Assembly (NCBI GenBank): GCA_002862095.1
Contig: PHSQ01000005.1
Coordinates: 152,501 to 216,500, forward strand
From: Methylocystis sp. KS32
GTDB taxonomy: Bacteria; Pseudomonadota; Alphaproteobacteria; Rhizobiales; Beijerinckiaceae
Length of the DNA stretch: 64,000 nucleotides
Direction: 5' to 3'
Position 1 is the stretch's first letter. Each line of letters opens with the position of its first letter. Shown here in pieces: positions 18,087 through 26,917 of the stretch. The notes beneath the pieces are model-generated. The model saw nothing but the letters and a program-made list of their open reading frames with translations, did not search any database and had not been told where the DNA came from. Position numbers and translations under genes: made by a program.

Positions 18087-18824
18087 TTAATAATCCACCG
18101 CCACGAGATAGAGCCCGTGAGGCGGCGCGACCTGACCGCAGCGCGCGCGGTCGCGCGCCTCAAGCGCATGACGAAGATCCTCGATGCGCCATTTGCCGCT
18201 GCCGACATGTTCGAGCGAGCCGGCGAGCGAGCGGACCTGATTGTGCAGGAAAGACTGCGCGCTGGCGAGGATTTCGATGATTTCGCCGTCGCGCCGCACA
18301 TCCAGCCGGTCCAGGGTCCGCACCGGCGATTTGGCCTGACATTCGGAAGCGCGAAAAGTGGTGAAATCGAACTTGCCCACCAGCGCCTGCGCCGCTTCGT
18401 GCATGGAACCGGCGTCGAGTGGACGCTTGATATGCCAGGCACGACCGAACTGCAAAGCGAGCGGGGCGCGCCGGTTGTCGATCACATAGCGATAATGGCG
18501 CGCCCGCGCGGAAAAGCGCGCTTCGAAATTGTCGCCGACCGCCCGCGCCGACAGCACCGCGATCGGGCTCGGCGAGAGATGCGCGTTGATGGCGTCGCGC
18601 AGCCTGTCCTCGCGCCACTCGCGCTTGAGGTCGACATGCGCGACCTGGCCGAGGGCGTGAACGCCGGCGTCGGTGCGACCCGCGCCATGCACCACGCGGA
18701 ATTCGCCATTGACGGCGAAAACAGCCTCTTCGAGCCGCTGCTGAACGGACACGCCATTGGCCTGGCGCTGCCAGCCGACGAAAGGCCCGCCGTCATATTC
18801 AATCATCAGGGCGTAGCGGGGCAT
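18087..18824 (-). CDS. truA: tRNA pseudouridine(38-40) synthase
   Basis: A 245-residue TruA. Catalytic Asp52 is in [27 protein letters not shown] and ARHYRYVI are also typical. It makes pseudouridine at positions 38-40 of the anticodon stem. The frame is open to 18857 but homologues start at [13 protein letters not shown], so I chose ATG 18824. It follows fmt by 25 bp, the common def-fmt-truA order. Confidence 0.95.
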   Translation of the reverse strand: MPRYALMIEYDGGPFVGWQRQANGVSVQQRLEEAVFAVNGEFRVVHGAGRTDAGVHALGQVAHVDLKREWREDRLRDAINAHLSPSPIAVLSARAVGDNFEARFSARARHYRYVIDNRRAPLALQFGRAWHIKRPLDAGSMHEAAQALVGKFDFTTFRASECQAKSPVRTLDRLDVRRDGEIIEILASAQSFLHNQVRSLAGSLEHVGSGKWRIEDLRHALEARDRARCGQVAPPHGLYLVAVDY

Positions 18825-18849
18825 GGCGTTTCTTCGAGGCGGTGGGTTT

Positions 18850-19779
18850 TCAAACAAAAAGCCTTGCGCCGCGCGCGACTTTCCGGCCCCGCGCGAATTC
18901 GGCGAAGCTCATCGGGCTCTTGCCGGCCCGTTGAACGCGCAAGAGCCTCAGCGCGCCCTCTCCGCAACCAATCAGGCCCTCGTCGTCGAGCGCGACCCCG
19001 GCCTTGCCGGCGCCGGCTTCGATCCGCGTTCGCAGCACCTTCACCCGCTCGACGCCGGCGCCGAGGTCGGCTTCGAGAAAAGCGCCCGGAAAGGGAGTTA
19101 GCCCCCGAATAAGGTTATGCAATTCGCAGGCGGGTTTGCTCCAGTCGATGTGCGCTTCGGCCTTGTCGATTTTCCGGGCGTATAGGGCCCCTTCCTCGCT
19201 TTGCGGAACAAAGATCAGTTCGCCGCGGGCGAGTTTTTCGAGAGCCTCCGCCATCAGCGCCGCGCCGGCGGCGGCGAGGGCGTCGTGCAATTCTCCCGCC
19301 GTCATATCGGGTGCGATGGGAACGCGGGCCTCCATCGCGACCGGGCCTGTATCCAGCCCTTCCTCCATTTGCATCACGCCGACGCCGCTCTCCTTATCGC
19401 CGGCCATGATGGCGCGCTGAATCGGCGCCGCGCCGCGCCAGCGCGGCAGCAGCGAACCGTGTAGATTGAGGCAGCCATGTCGCGGCGCTTGCAGAATCGG
19501 GCGGGGAAGCATGAGGCCGTAGGCCGCGACCACAGCGACATCGGCGTCATGGGCGGAAAATTGCGCCTGTTCCTCGCCCCCGCGAAGACTGCGCGGGGCG
19601 ACGACCGGAATTTTCAAGCTCTCGGCGAGGAGATGGACCGGTGACTTGCGCGGCTCCATGCCCCGCCCGGCGGGGCGAGGGGGTTGCGTATAGACCGCGA
19701 TGACCTGATGGCCGCGCCGGACAATCTCCTTGAGAAGGACGGTCGAAAAATCCGGCGTGCCCATGAAGACGATACGCAT
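18850..19779 (-). CDS. fmt: Methionyl-tRNA formyltransferase
   Basis: A 309-residue enzyme that formylates initiator Met-tRNA. The family start is [11 protein letters not shown]. Catalytic Asn105 and His107 are in [18 protein letters not shown], with Asp143 in LDTGPVA. The start codon overlaps the def stop by one base (TGATG), showing translational coupling. A longer frame upstream (to 20091) is simply the antisense of def frame space and was discarded. Confidence 0.96.
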   Translation of the reverse strand: MRIVFMGTPDFSTVLLKEIVRRGHQVIAVYTQPPRPAGRGMEPRKSPVHLLAESLKIPVVAPRSLRGGEEQAQFSAHDADVAVVAAYGLMLPRPILQAPRHGCLNLHGSLLPRWRGAAPIQRAIMAGDKESGVGVMQMEEGLDTGPVAMEARVPIAPDMTAGELHDALAAAGAALMAEALEKLARGELIFVPQSEEGALYARKIDKAEAHIDWSKPACELHNLIRGLTPFPGAFLEADLGAGVERVKVLRTRIEAGAGKAGVALDDEGLIGCGEGALRLLRVQRAGKSPMSFAEFARGRKVARGARLFV

Positions 19780-20333
19780 CAGGCGTCGACGTCTTCCGTG
19801 ACCTGCTCGGCGATCCGATGAGCGGCTTCCAGCCTTGCCGCCTTGGTGAATTTCTTTACTACCCGTTCGCGTTTCAATCGCGACAGATGGTCGATGAAAA
19901 GGCCGCCTTCGAGGTGGTCGAGTTCGTGCTGAATCACCGTCGCGAGCAACCCCTCCGCGTCGATTTCCTGCAGTTCTCCCTTGCGGTCGCGATGACGCAG
20001 TCGCACCCGCGCCGGGCGTTGGACGTCCTCGTAATATTCGGGAACGGAGAGGCAGCCCTCGTTGTAGGTGCTGAGCTCCTCGCTCGCCCATATGATCTCT
20101 GGGTTGATCAGGAACAGCGGGGAGCGGTCCTCTTCCTGCTTGGCGGTGTCGATAACGACGATCCGCTTTGGCGCGCCGACCTGTATCGCCGCGAGCCCCA
20201 CTCCGGGCGCTTCATACATTGTTTCCAGCATATCGTCGAGCAACCGCTGGATTTCCGCGTCGATGCTCTCGACGGGCTTCGAGACGATCCGCAACCGCGG
20301 ATCGGGAAGAGTGAGAATCGGAAGTAGGGCCAT
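19779..20333 (-). CDS. def: Peptide deformylase
   Basis: A 184-residue metalloenzyme that removes formyl from nascent chains. The three motifs are complete: [10 protein letters not shown] (44-53), EGCLSVP with metal ligand Cys94, and QHELDH with His136, Glu137 and His140. First gene of def-fmt-truA, with TGATG coupling to fmt. Length is normal. Confidence 0.96.
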   Translation of the reverse strand: MALLPILTLPDPRLRIVSKPVESIDAEIQRLLDDMLETMYEAPGVGLAAIQVGAPKRIVVIDTAKQEEDRSPLFLINPEIIWASEELSTYNEGCLSVPEYYEDVQRPARVRLRHRDRKGELQEIDAEGLLATVIQHELDHLEGGLFIDHLSRLKRERVVKKFTKAARLEAAHRIAEQVTEDVDA

Positions 20334-20504
20334 GTTACACGCCGATGCTAATAGGGCTCTGCTATCAGATAGGCGTGAGCGCTCGCGTCGTCAAATGGTG
20401 GATTTCGAGCGCTCCTTTTCCTGATGGGCAAAGCGGCGTATCGTACATTCGCCGGGGGCGCCGGGCACAAAAGCCGCTTTGGCGGCGGCGTATGGGAGGA
20501 GTAT

Positions 20505-21062
20505 ATGCCATTGATTTTTATTGTTATCCTCGCCGCGATCGGGCTTTGGGCGATTTCCGCCTACAATAGTCTCGTCTCTTTACGCCAGCGTTGCAGCCAG
20601 GCCTATTCCGACATCGACGTGCAGCTCAAGCAGCGTCACGACCTCGTTCCCAATCTCGTCGAAACGGTGAAAGGCTACGCCGCGCACGAGAAGGAGACGC
20701 TGGAGGAGGTGACCAAAGCTCGCAACCTCGCGGTCGCGGCTCAAGGGCCGGCCGCGCAATCGGCGGCGGAAGCGGCTTTGGGCGGCGCCTTGTCGCGGCT
20801 GATCGCGGTCGCGGAGGCCTATCCAGACTTAAAGGCCAATACGAATTTCCAGCAGTTGCAGAGCGAGCTTTCAGACATCGAAAACAAGATCGCCGCCTCG
20901 CGCCGCTTCTTCAACAACGCGGCTGCCGAATATAACGCCGCTTGTCAGGGTTTCCCCGGAGTGTTGATCGCCCAACGCTTCAACTTCAAGCCGGTGGAAT
21001 TTTTTAACCTCGAAGAGGGGGAGCGCAAGGCGGTTCAGGAAGCGCCGAAAGTTCAGTTCTAA
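20505..21062 (+). CDS. LemA family protein
   Basis: A 185-residue membrane protein with a single N-terminal helix (about 1-20) and a helical coiled domain containing LKQRHDLVPNLVETVKGYAA and the C-terminal FFNNAAAEYNAACQGFPG. Function is not settled; LemA often pairs with membrane proteases. GGGAGGAG directly precedes ATG 20505, which I prefer to the upstream ATG at 20424. It is followed by an M48 peptidase after 11 bp, the recurring LemA-HtpX-type pairing. Confidence 0.92.
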   Translation: MPLIFIVILAAIGLWAISAYNSLVSLRQRCSQAYSDIDVQLKQRHDLVPNLVETVKGYAAHEKETLEEVTKARNLAVAAQGPAAQSAAEAALGGALSRLIAVAEAYPDLKANTNFQQLQSELSDIENKIAASRRFFNNAAAEYNAACQGFPGVLIAQRFNFKPVEFFNLEEGERKAVQEAPKVQF

Positions 21063-21073
21063 AGGCGGCGGCG

Positions 21074-22165
21074 ATGTTCAAGGCCTATGGACTATACACG
21101 CACATCCAGGCCAACAGGATGCGCTCGGCGTTGCTGTTGGCCGGCTTTGTGGCCCTGCTTGTCGCGCTCATGTTTTCCTTCGCGCTGATCATAGAGGCTC
21201 TGGGAGATGACGCGCGGCTCGAAATAATCGTCGCGCGGGCGGTTTACGACGTCAAGCAGGGGTGGCCGCTGGCTTTCGGCGTCGCAGGCCTCTGGTTCTG
21301 CATCGCTTTTTTGTTCCACCAGCGCATGATCGACTATGCTACCGGCTCCGCGGGGATATCGCGTTCGGAGGCGCCAAGGCTTTATAATTTGTTGGAGAAC
21401 CTCTGCATATCGCGCGGCATTCCGATCCCGCGGCTCAAGATCATCGAAGACGACGCGCTCAACGCTTTCGCCTCGGGGATACGCGAAGGCCAATACAGCG
21501 TCAGCGTCACGCGCGGGCTGCTCGATCATCTCGACGACGCGGAAATAGAGGCGGTGCTGGGGCATGAACTGACCCATATCCGCAACCGCGACACCCAGCT
21601 CATGGTGATCGCGACGATTTTCGCCGGGATTTTCGCTTTCGCGGCGGATCTCACTCTTCGCAACTGGAATTTTCCTTTCGGCTTTTCGCCGCGCCGGGAC
21701 AGATCGCAGGAGGATCGCGACGGAAGCGGCGGCGCCGCGCTGGCCATTATCATTGCGCTCGCGATCATCGCGATCAGTCTCGGAGTCTCGGTGTTGATCC
21801 GCTTCGCGATCTCGCGCTCGCGAGAATATCTCGCCGACGCCGGCTCGGTGGAGCTGACGAAAAACCCGGACGCCATGATTTCCGCGTTGCGCAAGATCGA
21901 AGCCCATGCGGTGATCCCGGCGATGCCCTCCCGTATGCACGCCTTCTTTATCGAAAGTCCGGCGCTGTTGCCGGAGAGCGGCTGGCTTGCGACGCATCCT
22001 TCCGTCGAGGATCGCATTCGGGCGCTGGTTCAATTCGCGGGCGGTCGCGACCTGCCGGCGCCCCCCGCCCCGGAGACCGATGGGCAAAGCCCGGCGCCCG
22101 CGTCCTTCCTTCCCTCCGATGGCCGCAGTCCGCTCGATCCGCCGCAGCCGGGGCCGTGGGGTTAG
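21074..22165 (+). CDS. HtpX-like M48 membrane metalloprotease
   Basis: A 363-residue zinc protease. Hydrophobic segments lie at about 18-40 and 68-82, with more at 193-210 and 228-250. The catalytic motif is HELTH (His164, Glu165, His168), with a downstream glutamate ligand in SREYLADAGS. HtpX-type enzymes degrade misfolded membrane proteins. The C-terminal tail is proline-rich. It is co-transcribed with lemA and converges on the next gene, overlapping by 4 bp at the stops. Confidence 0.9.
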   Translation: MFKAYGLYTHIQANRMRSALLLAGFVALLVALMFSFALIIEALGDDARLEIIVARAVYDVKQGWPLAFGVAGLWFCIAFLFHQRMIDYATGSAGISRSEAPRLYNLLENLCISRGIPIPRLKIIEDDALNAFASGIREGQYSVSVTRGLLDHLDDAEIEAVLGHELTHIRNRDTQLMVIATIFAGIFAFAADLTLRNWNFPFGFSPRRDRSQEDRDGSGGAALAIIIALAIIAISLGVSVLIRFAISRSREYLADAGSVELTKNPDAMISALRKIEAHAVIPAMPSRMHAFFIESPALLPESGWLATHPSVEDRIRALVQFAGGRDLPAPPAPETDGQSPAPASFLPSDGRSPLDPPQPGPWG

Positions 22166-23046
22166 GCTCCAGCCGCAAGGCGTAAAAAACTTGCGGCTTC
22201 GTCTATCGAACGGCGCGCTTCGGGCAGAATTTCCACCGCGAGTTGCCAGCAATGGGGCGCGTTCGGCCAGACCGAGAGATCAGTCGTCACTCCCGCCTCG
22301 CGCGCGCGGGCGCAAAACTCGATGGAATCGTCGCGTAACAATTCTTTCGATCCCACCTGGAGCAGCAGCGGCGGCAATCCCCGCAAGTCGGCGTGAAGCG
22401 GAGAGGCGAGGGGCGTGTCGGCTTTTTCTCCCCCGAGATAAGCCCGCGCCGCGATCTTCAGCATTCGGCGGGTGAAGAGGGGGTCGCAGCCCTCGTTTTC
22501 GGTGGTGGAGGCGCCCGAAACGGTGAGATCGGTCCAGGGCGAGAACAAAGCCGCGGCAAGCGGGAGGCTTTCGCCTGCGTCGCGCTTTGCGATCATCGCC
22601 GCGAGCGCGAGCCCGCCTCCGGCGGAATCGCCGGCCAGCACGATCCTCGGGTTTTGTTCCGCGAGAGCGGACAACACCGCTCTCGCATCCTCGATCGCCG
22701 CCGGAAAAATGTGCTGCGGCGCGAGCCTGTAGGCGGGCGTGAAGACGCGAAAACCCCTTGCCGCGAAGGCGCAGGCGATGGGGCGATAATGACTCGGCGA
22801 ACCGGCGAAATAAGCGCCGCCGTGAAGATAGAGCAGGGTCGGTCCATTTTGTTCGCCCGCCCATTCTCCGATGACGCCGGCGATGCGCTCGGCGCGAAAG
22901 CCGCTTGCGGGAGCGGCATAAGGCAAATTCAGATTGAGAGCCCGCGCCGCTTCCCTCAGGGACGCCGCCTTGGCGAGACGCCTGCCGACGCGCCTTCGCA
23001 GAAAGGCGTTGGCGACGCGCAGGGTCAGAGGATGGTCGGGCTTCAA
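22162..23046 (-). CDS. Alpha/beta hydrolase of the hormone-sensitive lipase family
   Basis: A 294-residue esterase-like enzyme. It has the oxyanion HGG in LLYLHGGAYFAGSP and the nucleophile in AGDSAGGGLALAA, with the acid in the ELLRDDS region and His in NAPHCWQL. These mark bacterial family IV (HSL-like) esterases. No ATG suits: the one at 23154 overlaps the upstream gene by 112 bp, so I chose TTG 23046, which overlaps that gene's stop as TTGA. The substrate is unknown. Confidence 0.82.
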   Translation of the reverse strand: MKPDHPLTLRVANAFLRRRVGRRLAKAASLREAARALNLNLPYAAPASGFRAERIAGVIGEWAGEQNGPTLLYLHGGAYFAGSPSHYRPIACAFAARGFRVFTPAYRLAPQHIFPAAIEDARAVLSALAEQNPRIVLAGDSAGGGLALAAMIAKRDAGESLPLAAALFSPWTDLTVSGASTTENEGCDPLFTRRMLKIAARAYLGGEKADTPLASPLHADLRGLPPLLLQVGSKELLRDDSIEFCARAREAGVTTDLSVWPNAPHCWQLAVEILPEARRSIDEAASFLRLAAGA

Positions 23047-23966
23047 TTGCTTTTTTGCTTCGGCGAAGGCGGCGTCTTTCCCGCGCCCGGATTGCTCAAA
23101 AGAAGATCGAGCTTCGAATCGCGCAAGCCGGCCTTGCGCGCCTCGTCGCGCCAACGCGCCGCCTCGGCGAGATCCTTATCCACGCCGCGCCCTCCCGCCA
23201 GCAGATAGGCGAGGCGATTCTGCGCGACTGGGTTGCCGAGCTTCGCGGCTTGTCGCAGCAGCTTCGCCGCGCCGACCTCGTCGCGGGGCACGCCCGAACC
23301 GTTGAATTCGAGAATGGCGAGTTCGACCATCGCCCCGGTGTGACCGTCGTCCACCGCCGATTTGAACCAGGTCGCGGCCTCGCCGTCGTCCTTGGCGACA
23401 CCCTTGCCGTGCTTGTAAAGTTCGCCCAGGGCGTATTTCGCGTCGGTGTCGCCGAGTTCGGCGCCGCGCCGGAAATATTCCGCCGCTTTCTCGAAATCGG
23501 CGAAGACCCCGTTGTTGCGCAGCGAGAGTTCGCCCAAAAGATTGAACGCGGCGGGGTTTTTCTTCGCGGCCGCCCTTTCGAGATAATCGCGCGCGGTTTC
23601 GCGCTCCTTGTCGCCGGGCGCATCCGCGAGCAGCGCCGCGCCATAAAGATAAGCCCCTTGCGCGTCCCCCGCGTCTCCGGCGCGGCGGAACCACTCCGTC
23701 GCCTTCTTGCGGTCGATCGCGACGCCCGCTCCTTCGGCGTAGAGCTTGCCGATAAGCAACATGGCCGGCGTGTCGTTGGGGTTCGTGACAACCCGCTTTT
23801 GCGCCTCGGCCATCGCCGCTTTGTAATCCCCGCGCTGATAATTGCCATAGGCGAGGTCGCCGGGCGACGTCGAGAGCGGGGACAGGGCGGGCGCGGGTTT
23901 GGTCTGCGCCGCCGCCATGGAGGATGCGACAAGCGCCACGGCCAGGATAGCCAGCATCTTTCTCAT
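23043..23966 (-). CDS. Secreted Sel1-repeat (TPR-like) protein
   Basis: A 307-residue protein with a signal peptide (about 1-20, MRKMLAILAVALVASSMAAA) followed by at least five Sel1-like repeats, for example AMLLIGKLYAEGAGVAIDRK, YALGELYKHGKGVAKDD and NRLAYLLAGGRGVDKDLAEA. Such solenoids mediate protein-protein contacts in the periplasm; the partner is unknown. Start ATG 23966 overlaps the stop of the ThiE-like gene (ATGA), so the two are coupled. Confidence 0.88.
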   Translation of the reverse strand: MRKMLAILAVALVASSMAAAQTKPAPALSPLSTSPGDLAYGNYQRGDYKAAMAEAQKRVVTNPNDTPAMLLIGKLYAEGAGVAIDRKKATEWFRRAGDAGDAQGAYLYGAALLADAPGDKERETARDYLERAAAKKNPAAFNLLGELSLRNNGVFADFEKAAEYFRRGAELGDTDAKYALGELYKHGKGVAKDDGEAATWFKSAVDDGHTGAMVELAILEFNGSGVPRDEVGAAKLLRQAAKLGNPVAQNRLAYLLAGGRGVDKDLAEAARWRDEARKAGLRDSKLDLLLSNPGAGKTPPSPKQKSN

Positions 23967-24592
23967 GCGGGAAGTTCTCCGACGGCTCGTCTCGCCTCCC
24001 GCACCGCTTCGGCGGGGCCTAGGGGGTGACTCCAGACGCATTCGCCGAGCATTATGAAATCCGCGCCAGCCTCGGCCAGCGGCCTCGCCTCGGAGAGGCT
24101 TTTCGCCAAAGCGACGCATGGCGCGTTGAAAATCTCGGTCCACCATTGCACGCGCTCGATCAAGGCCTCGCCTTCCAGGGGCGCGTCCCAGTCGCCGAAC
24201 AGCACATATTCGGCGCCGCTTTCCCCGGCCACCATCGCATCGTGCCGCGTTGGCAAACCGCCGGCGCCGACGATGTGATCGGGCGCGAGCAGTTTTAGCG
24301 CGGCGGTCAACTCACGGCCGACGCCGCCGACATGCGCGCCGTCCGCCCCGGCCTCCAGCGCCAGCCGGGGATCGCCGGCGACCACGAAGGCGGCTCCCGT
24401 TTCCTGGACTGGCTTCGCCAGTTCCTTGACGAGGTTTTGAATGGCGTTGGCGTCGATATCGGCGTGGCGCAGAAGCACGCTCGCGACCCCTCCGGCGGCC
24501 AGCGCCTGACGCAGCGAAGGCAAAAAGGAGGCTGCTTCGTCAAGGACCGGCGTGACGAGACAAATTCCTGGGAAGTTTTGGGACTGGGTCAT
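23963..24592 (-). CDS. Thiamine phosphate synthase-like protein
   Basis: A 209-residue TIM-barrel protein of the ThiE/TenI superfamily, with GADGAHVGGVGRELTAALKL, VGAGGLPTRHDAMVAGESGA and ADFIMLGECVWSHP. ThiE joins hydroxymethylpyrimidine-PP and thiazole phosphate. The match is to the ThiE-like group common in this order; other thi genes are absent here, so a real role in thiamine synthesis is an inference. First gene of the ATGA/TTGA-coupled set with the Sel1 protein and esterase. Confidence 0.8.
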   Translation of the reverse strand: MTQSQNFPGICLVTPVLDEAASFLPSLRQALAAGGVASVLLRHADIDANAIQNLVKELAKPVQETGAAFVVAGDPRLALEAGADGAHVGGVGRELTAALKLLAPDHIVGAGGLPTRHDAMVAGESGAEYVLFGDWDAPLEGEALIERVQWWTEIFNAPCVALAKSLSEARPLAEAGADFIMLGECVWSHPLGPAEAVREARRAVGELPA

Positions 24593-24644
24593 GTGCTCTT
24601 CTTAAATGCCTCGGCATTTTGACGAAAGAGCGAACGAGACGCTT

Positions 24645-25940
24645 TCAGCTCTCCTTGCGTCCCAGCAGCTTCTTGATCGCGCGTTTGGCCGCCGCTCGCA
24701 GGTTTCTGCGCCACATTTCGCGACGGCAGGCCTCGTCGAAGACTTTCGCCTCGTTCGGACGCGCTTGCACGGCGATGTCGGCGATGGCCAAACGATCGGG
24801 CCAGAAACGGTCGATCATCGGATGATTGGCGATCGCGCAGGAGTCAGTCTGCTCGATATCCGCTCGCGCGGCAAGTTCCCGCGTCAGTTCGTGCACGAGG
24901 TGGATGCCCGGCGCCTGGGCCCTGAACCTCTCGTCGAAAGCGATTTTCCAGAAATAGGCGCGCCGCTGGCTTTCAATGAGGATGCCCATCGCGATTGGCG
25001 CGCCGTCAAGAGAAAGGCTGGCGATTTTGCACTTTCCTTCCCGAGCCAGAATTCGCGTGGCGCCGCGCACGAAGGTCAGGAGCGCGGGATCGGAAAGAAA
25101 GGCGCCGCGCGCCCGCTTCCATCCCGACGCCTCGAGCGCGAGAAACTGCTCCGCCGCCGCGCGCACTTCGGCGGGCGCGGAGGTCACATGGAACGTCATC
25201 TCGCCGAGTTCCGCGAGCCGTCGCTGGCGGCGTTTCAATTCCCTCAGCGCTTTCTTCGAGGCGCCACGCAGCCATAATTCGTCGGGATCGGAACCGCGCA
25301 ATAGCATCGCCCGCTCGAAGTTTTGCAGCGTTTCGACCTTGCGTCCCCTGCGTCGGGCGGCCTCGATGATCGCTTCGTGGGTCGGGCCGTCGCGAACCAG
25401 TCTGGGAAAAACGACGCCGCAGGCGGCGCCGTCCTCGGCCAGCCAGTCGAGAAAACGTTCCGCCGCCTCTACTGCGTAGTCGCGGTGGAGCAGGGGCGCG
25501 GCGAGCGCCGTCTGCTTGTCGAGCCAAAGGCGCATGAGGCCGCCTGTCGTGACCGATGGGGCGAGAGGAAACAGCCCCGCGAGGCTTTGTTCCTCGCCTT
25601 CAGGCCCGGCCGAGCGCCACACCGCGAGAAAATGCGGGCGGGCCTTGACGGGAAAATGCCGCGCCGCGGCAAGCGCGAATCCGGCCTCGAAAAAGCCGTT
25701 GGGCTCCAGAGCCTGCGCCGAGAGTTTGCGCCAGGCGGCGGCGAACGGCCCGTCCGAGAGAGCCTCGCCGATCTGTTCCGTGGACATTAGCTGCAAGGAA
25801 AAACCGCCATTGAATGGGGACGGACGTAAAGGGCGCAGCGGCGCGAGGAACCGCCGCGCGGTTCCCATCCTCGCATCGGGAGCGCCAAAAGTCGCGCTCC
25901 GCAAAGCCTTGGGCTGGCCATTTTGGAACGGTGCGATCAT
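24645..25940 (-). CDS. GNAT/FemAB-like acetyltransferase (CelD/BcsL type)
   Basis: A protein of about 431 residues with the layout of the GNAT-like CelD/BcsL family. The N-terminal lobe contains EPNGFFEAGFALAAARHF. The C-terminal acetyltransferase fold contains LRELKRRQRRLAELG, FLALEASGWKRARGAF and the late AYFWKIAFDERFRAQAPGIH. Family members modify exopolysaccharide or peptidoglycan-type substrates, but the acceptor is unknown. I chose ATG 25940 because GGGAGC sits 7 bases upstream. It is divergent from the L,D-transpeptidase. Confidence 0.8.
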   Translation of the reverse strand: MIAPFQNGQPKALRSATFGAPDARMGTARRFLAPLRPLRPSPFNGGFSLQLMSTEQIGEALSDGPFAAAWRKLSAQALEPNGFFEAGFALAAARHFPVKARPHFLAVWRSAGPEGEEQSLAGLFPLAPSVTTGGLMRLWLDKQTALAAPLLHRDYAVEAAERFLDWLAEDGAACGVVFPRLVRDGPTHEAIIEAARRRGRKVETLQNFERAMLLRGSDPDELWLRGASKKALRELKRRQRRLAELGEMTFHVTSAPAEVRAAAEQFLALEASGWKRARGAFLSDPALLTFVRGATRILAREGKCKIASLSLDGAPIAMGILIESQRRAYFWKIAFDERFRAQAPGIHLVHELTRELAARADIEQTDSCAIANHPMIDRFWPDRLAIADIAVQARPNEAKVFDEACRREMWRRNLRAAAKRAIKKLLGRKES

Positions 25941-26099
25941 GACGTTTGCTCCCATTATTCCATTTCGGGGCCGATTCGGCGCAAAGTGGGACGCGCAACG
26001 CCGAGACTCGGCCCATGCGCCATCTGGTTCAATCATCGGGCCAAAGTGGCGACGCCAGCTCGGCTGGACCTTTTGGCGGACCGGGGCCTATATTTTGAA

Positions 26100-26675
26100 A
26101 TGTTGTTTTTCACTCCTTCCGCACGCCGAGGCGCGGGGCTGTGCGCGCTTCTAATCGCCTTGGCCCTGTGCGCGCCCGCCGCCGCGAAGGTCGAGATCGT
26201 GGTCGATCTTTCGCGACAGCGCATGACCGTGGTCAAGAACCGCGAAAGCCAGGTGACGTGGAAAATATCTAGCGGGCGCGAGGGTTACGAGACGCCGACC
26301 GGCTCTTTCACGGTCCAGCGGCTCGACGCCGATCATTTGTCCGACGAATACGACGGCGCGCCCATGCCCTACGCCATTTTCTTCTCGCGCGGCCTCGCGA
26401 TACATGGGACTTACCAACGGGGCTTGGGCCGACCGGCCTCCCATGGATGCGTGAGGCTCTCCATCGACCACGCCCGCGAACTGTTCTCCTGGGTTGAGCA
26501 ATATGGCGCCTCGATCGAAATCTCGGGATCGGCCAACTCATTCGCCTACGCCGGCCGGGCGGAGGAGGAGCCGGGTTTGCGGCGCGCCAAGAGAATCCGT
26601 TCTCGCAACCGCGAATCACGCGAGGATTACGACGACTACCTGCTCAATTACGACAGAATCATCCGGCAACGTTGA
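26100..26675 (+). CDS. L,D-transpeptidase (YkuD domain)
   Basis: A 191-residue periplasmic enzyme with a signal peptide (about 1-29, ending CAPAAAK). The YkuD domain has His102 in AIHGTYQ and the catalytic SHGCVRLS with His115 and Cys117. It makes 3-3 peptidoglycan cross-links or attaches proteins to the wall. The C-terminus is basic and acidic, with an ED/Y-rich end. The frame is open upstream to 25923, but the signal peptide fixes the start near 26100. There is no strong ribosome binding site. Confidence 0.9.
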   Translation: MLFFTPSARRGAGLCALLIALALCAPAAAKVEIVVDLSRQRMTVVKNRESQVTWKISSGREGYETPTGSFTVQRLDADHLSDEYDGAPMPYAIFFSRGLAIHGTYQRGLGRPASHGCVRLSIDHARELFSWVEQYGASIEISGSANSFAYAGRAEEEPGLRRAKRIRSRNRESREDYDDYLLNYDRIIRQR

Positions 26676-26917
26676 GCCGGACGGCCCCGCTCGGCGGGGT
26701 AAGGTTAAAACGAAGAAAATATTGAAAATTTCCAACGCCTTGGCTCGTCTCGCCGTCGCGAGCCTATAGTCTGCGCCCCCAGCGCTTTCGTTCGTCGGGG
26801 GGGCTTGGCGACAAAACTATTTCGGCTGGGGTCACTGATTTGCCCCATTCGCCCCAAAAGGTGTATGGCGGAGATAGCGTTTTCATTCCCCCGGCAATAT
26901 AGCGTAGAGAATCCGCT

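Noticed and set aside
25923-26099. N-terminal extension of the L,D-transpeptidase frame
   Set aside because: It would bury the signal peptide after 60 unrelated residues and overlap the divergent GNAT gene.
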